Positions 55,502-56,674 of a stretch of 56,674 nucleotides of DNA are shown here, one piece after another. The DNA comes from Streptococcus suis (GTDB lineage Bacteria; Bacillota; Bacilli; Lactobacillales; Streptococcaceae). Positions within the stretch are counted from its first letter, which is position 1. Every line of letters starts with the position of its first letter. The notes beneath the pieces were generated by a model. The model saw nothing but the letters and a program-made list of their open reading frames with translations. It searched no databases and was not told the origin of the DNA. The stretch is from the NCBI RefSeq assembly GCF_017601095.1, contig NZ_JAGFUX010000012.1:1-56674 (forward strand). Direction: 5' to 3'. Made by a program: the position numbers and the translations under genes.

Positions 55502-55529
55502 CTGACATTTATGTTACAATTAGTATAGC
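55502..55529 (+). promoter_or_regulatory. putative promoter of the asparaginase gene
   Basis: CTGACA (55502-55507) and TATAGC (55524-55529) are separated by 16 bp, about 27 bp before the ATG; only 72 bp separate the divergent genes. Confidence 0.5.
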
Positions 55530-55555
55530 ACAATCTTGAAAGAAATTGAAAGAAT

Positions 55556-56515
55556 ATGAAAAATATCCTCGTCCTCCATACAGGAGGTACCATTTCCATG
55601 CAGGCTGATGAGAAGGGACAAGTATCCTCTAGCCAAGTCAATCCCATGACCCAAGTGCCTTCACCACTGGACAAGATCCAGGTGACTTCTGTTGATTTTC
55701 TCAATCTTCCAAGTCCACACATGACTCTTGAAGCCATGATGGCCCTCTACCAAAAAATCAAACTGGAAGCCGAGCAATTTGATGGCTTCGTCATTACACA
55801 TGGTACCGATACCCTTGAAGAAACCGCCTATTTCCTCGACACAATGGCCATTCCTCAAAAGCCAATCGTCTTGACAGGAGCCATGCGGTCTTCCAACGAA
55901 TTGGGCAGCGATGGAATTTATAACTACCTCACTGCCCTTCGTGTCGCAGCAGATGACAAGTCCGCTGACAAGGGCATTCTAGTTGTCATGAATGATGAAA
56001 TCCATGCCGCAAAATACGTCACTAAAACTCATACAACCAACGTTTCCACATTTCAAACTCCGACCCATGGTCCATTAGGTCTTGTCACCAAGAGGGAAAT
56101 TCTCTTCTTCAAAACAGCAGAGCCTCGCGTTCGTTTTGACTTAAACCGCGTAGCTGGTCTAGTCCCAATCATCAAGAGCTATGCCGATATGGACCCCCTT
56201 CTTCTAGAATCCCTGGCCCATACAGACATTGACGGTATTGTGATTGAAGCCTTAGGAGCTGGCAACCTGCCTCCAGCAGTCCTACCTGCGCTGGACAACT
56301 TGCTTGATAAGGGAATTCCAGTTGTCCTCGTTTCCCGCTGTTTTAACGGTATTGCAGAACCTGTGTATTCCTATCAAGGAGGCGGAGTGGACTTGGAAAA
56401 CAAGGGTATCCTCTTCGTCAAAGAGTTAAATGCCCAAAAAGCTCGTATCAAGCTGCTGATCGCCCTAGAAGCCGGCCTAACCGGAAAAGAACTTGTTGAC
56501 TATATTCAGGGCTAA
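55556..56515 (+). CDS. type I L-asparaginase
   Basis: A 319-residue enzyme. VLHTGGTISM holds the first catalytic threonine and VITHGTDTLEETAYFLD the second, with GAMRSSNELGSDG following. Lack of a signal peptide places it in the cytoplasm, where it converts asparagine to aspartate and ammonia. Only 32 bp separate its stop from the IS tip; no terminator of its own is seen, so the IS hairpin may end its transcript. Confidence 0.93.
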   Translation: MKNILVLHTGGTISMQADEKGQVSSSQVNPMTQVPSPLDKIQVTSVDFLNLPSPHMTLEAMMALYQKIKLEAEQFDGFVITHGTDTLEETAYFLDTMAIPQKPIVLTGAMRSSNELGSDGIYNYLTALRVAADDKSADKGILVVMNDEIHAAKYVTKTHTTNVSTFQTPTHGPLGLVTKREILFFKTAEPRVRFDLNRVAGLVPIIKSYADMDPLLLESLAHTDIDGIVIEALGAGNLPPAVLPALDNLLDKGIPVVLVSRCFNGIAEPVYSYQGGGVDLENKGILFVKELNAQKARIKLLIALEAGLTGKELVDYIQG

Positions 56516-56554
56516 CAAAACATACCAAACAAATAAGCTGGTCCATCTGAACTG

Positions 56555-56593
56555 CACCCCAAAAGTTAGACACAAAATCTAACGATTGGGGTG
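56555..56593 (+). terminator. IS-borne hairpin terminator
   Basis: CACCCCAA and GTTAGA pair with TCTAAC and TTGGGGTG, and TTTTTC follows (to 56599). It would stop transcripts entering the IS, here from the asparaginase gene. Confidence 0.6.
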
Positions 56594-56601
56594 TTTTTCT
56601 T

Positions 56602-56674
56602 ATGAAATTAAGTTATGAAGAAAAACTAGAAATATATGAGCTGAGAAAGAGTGGCGTGTCGTGGGTCAACCTTA
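56602..56674 (+). CDS. IS transposase N-terminus (orfA-like), partial
   Basis: Twenty-four codons are visible, identical to the partial frame at 1-73. The ATG has no strong ribosome-binding site. The gene continues outside the window. Confidence 0.6.
   Translation, partial: MKLSYEEKLEIYELRKSGVSWVNL

Larger units (their letters stand above)
56548..56674 (+). mobile_element. IS3-family-like insertion sequence, left-end fragment
   Basis: Identical to the reverse complement of 1-127. It starts TGAACTGCACCCC and contains an end hairpin, then the transposase start at 56602. It is the other copy of the same element, facing out of the window. Confidence 0.75.

Overview
The window looks like core chromosome of a low-GC Firmicute, almost certainly a Streptococcus and most like S. 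suis. The reasons are the gatCAB-pncA-codY block, clpL with CtsR boxes, the yqeG-yqeH-yhbY-nadD-yqeK-rsfS-yqeM series, the metQ-M20 peptidase-metN-metI order, galK/galT/galR, and malQ-glgP beside a maltose/glucose-type PTS. Most genes lie on the minus strand; the plus-strand exceptions are metEF, a PadR/DUF2812 pair, a GntR regulator, galR, uspA and asparaginase.

Layout. Positions 1-127 and 56548-56674 are exact inverted copies of one end of an IS3-family-like element, with the transposase starts pointing out of the window. 168-4435 (minus) is a glycyl-tRNA synthetase operon behind a T-box leader; a putative HExxH zinc protease gene sits between the T-box and glyQ. 4444-6515 is a two-gene dehydrogenase operon (2-hydroxyacid dehydrogenase plus iron-type alcohol/glycerol dehydrogenase). 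6549-10637 is a methionine ABC transporter with an M20 peptidase. 10865-16818 is a peptide-type ABC transporter (SBP, two permeases, two ATPases) followed by a class C26 glutamine-amidotransferase-like hydrolase. Divergent from it, 17157-20270 is metE-metF. 20274-20723 is a non-coding block with a 75-bp tandem repeat and a perfect 21-bp hairpin that ends yebC.

21516-30335 is a sugar block: PadR/DUF2812, an EIICBA PTS transporter with an exo/endonuclease/phosphatase-family gene, a GntR/UTRA regulator, and malQ-glgP. Its promoters carry cre/MalR-like operators in their spacers and shared TTTTACG operators. 30541-34318 holds clpL (four CtsR-like boxes and a 98-bp MITE in the leader), a peptide deformylase paralogue that lacks the usual motif-1 glutamine, and a MerR/TipAS regulator. 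34345-40991 is a ribosome/tRNA/NAD housekeeping operon. 41107-43544 has an unrecognised gene, cutC and a DMT exporter. 43620-47457 is the galactose Leloir region. 47471-52225 is gatCAB, pncA and codY with a CodY box. 52293-56515 holds an alanine-type aminotransferase, a universal stress protein, a HAD phosphatase with a coupled NTP-pyrophosphatase-like gene, and a type I asparaginase.

No CRISPR array, prophage, conjugative element, toxin-antitoxin pair, rRNA or tRNA gene was seen. The less ordinary parts are the T-box/protease/glyQS arrangement, the repeat-hairpin block at 20.4-20.7 kb, the paired MITEs at 32.7 and 39.2 kb, the shared operators of the maltose block, and the window boundaries themselves.
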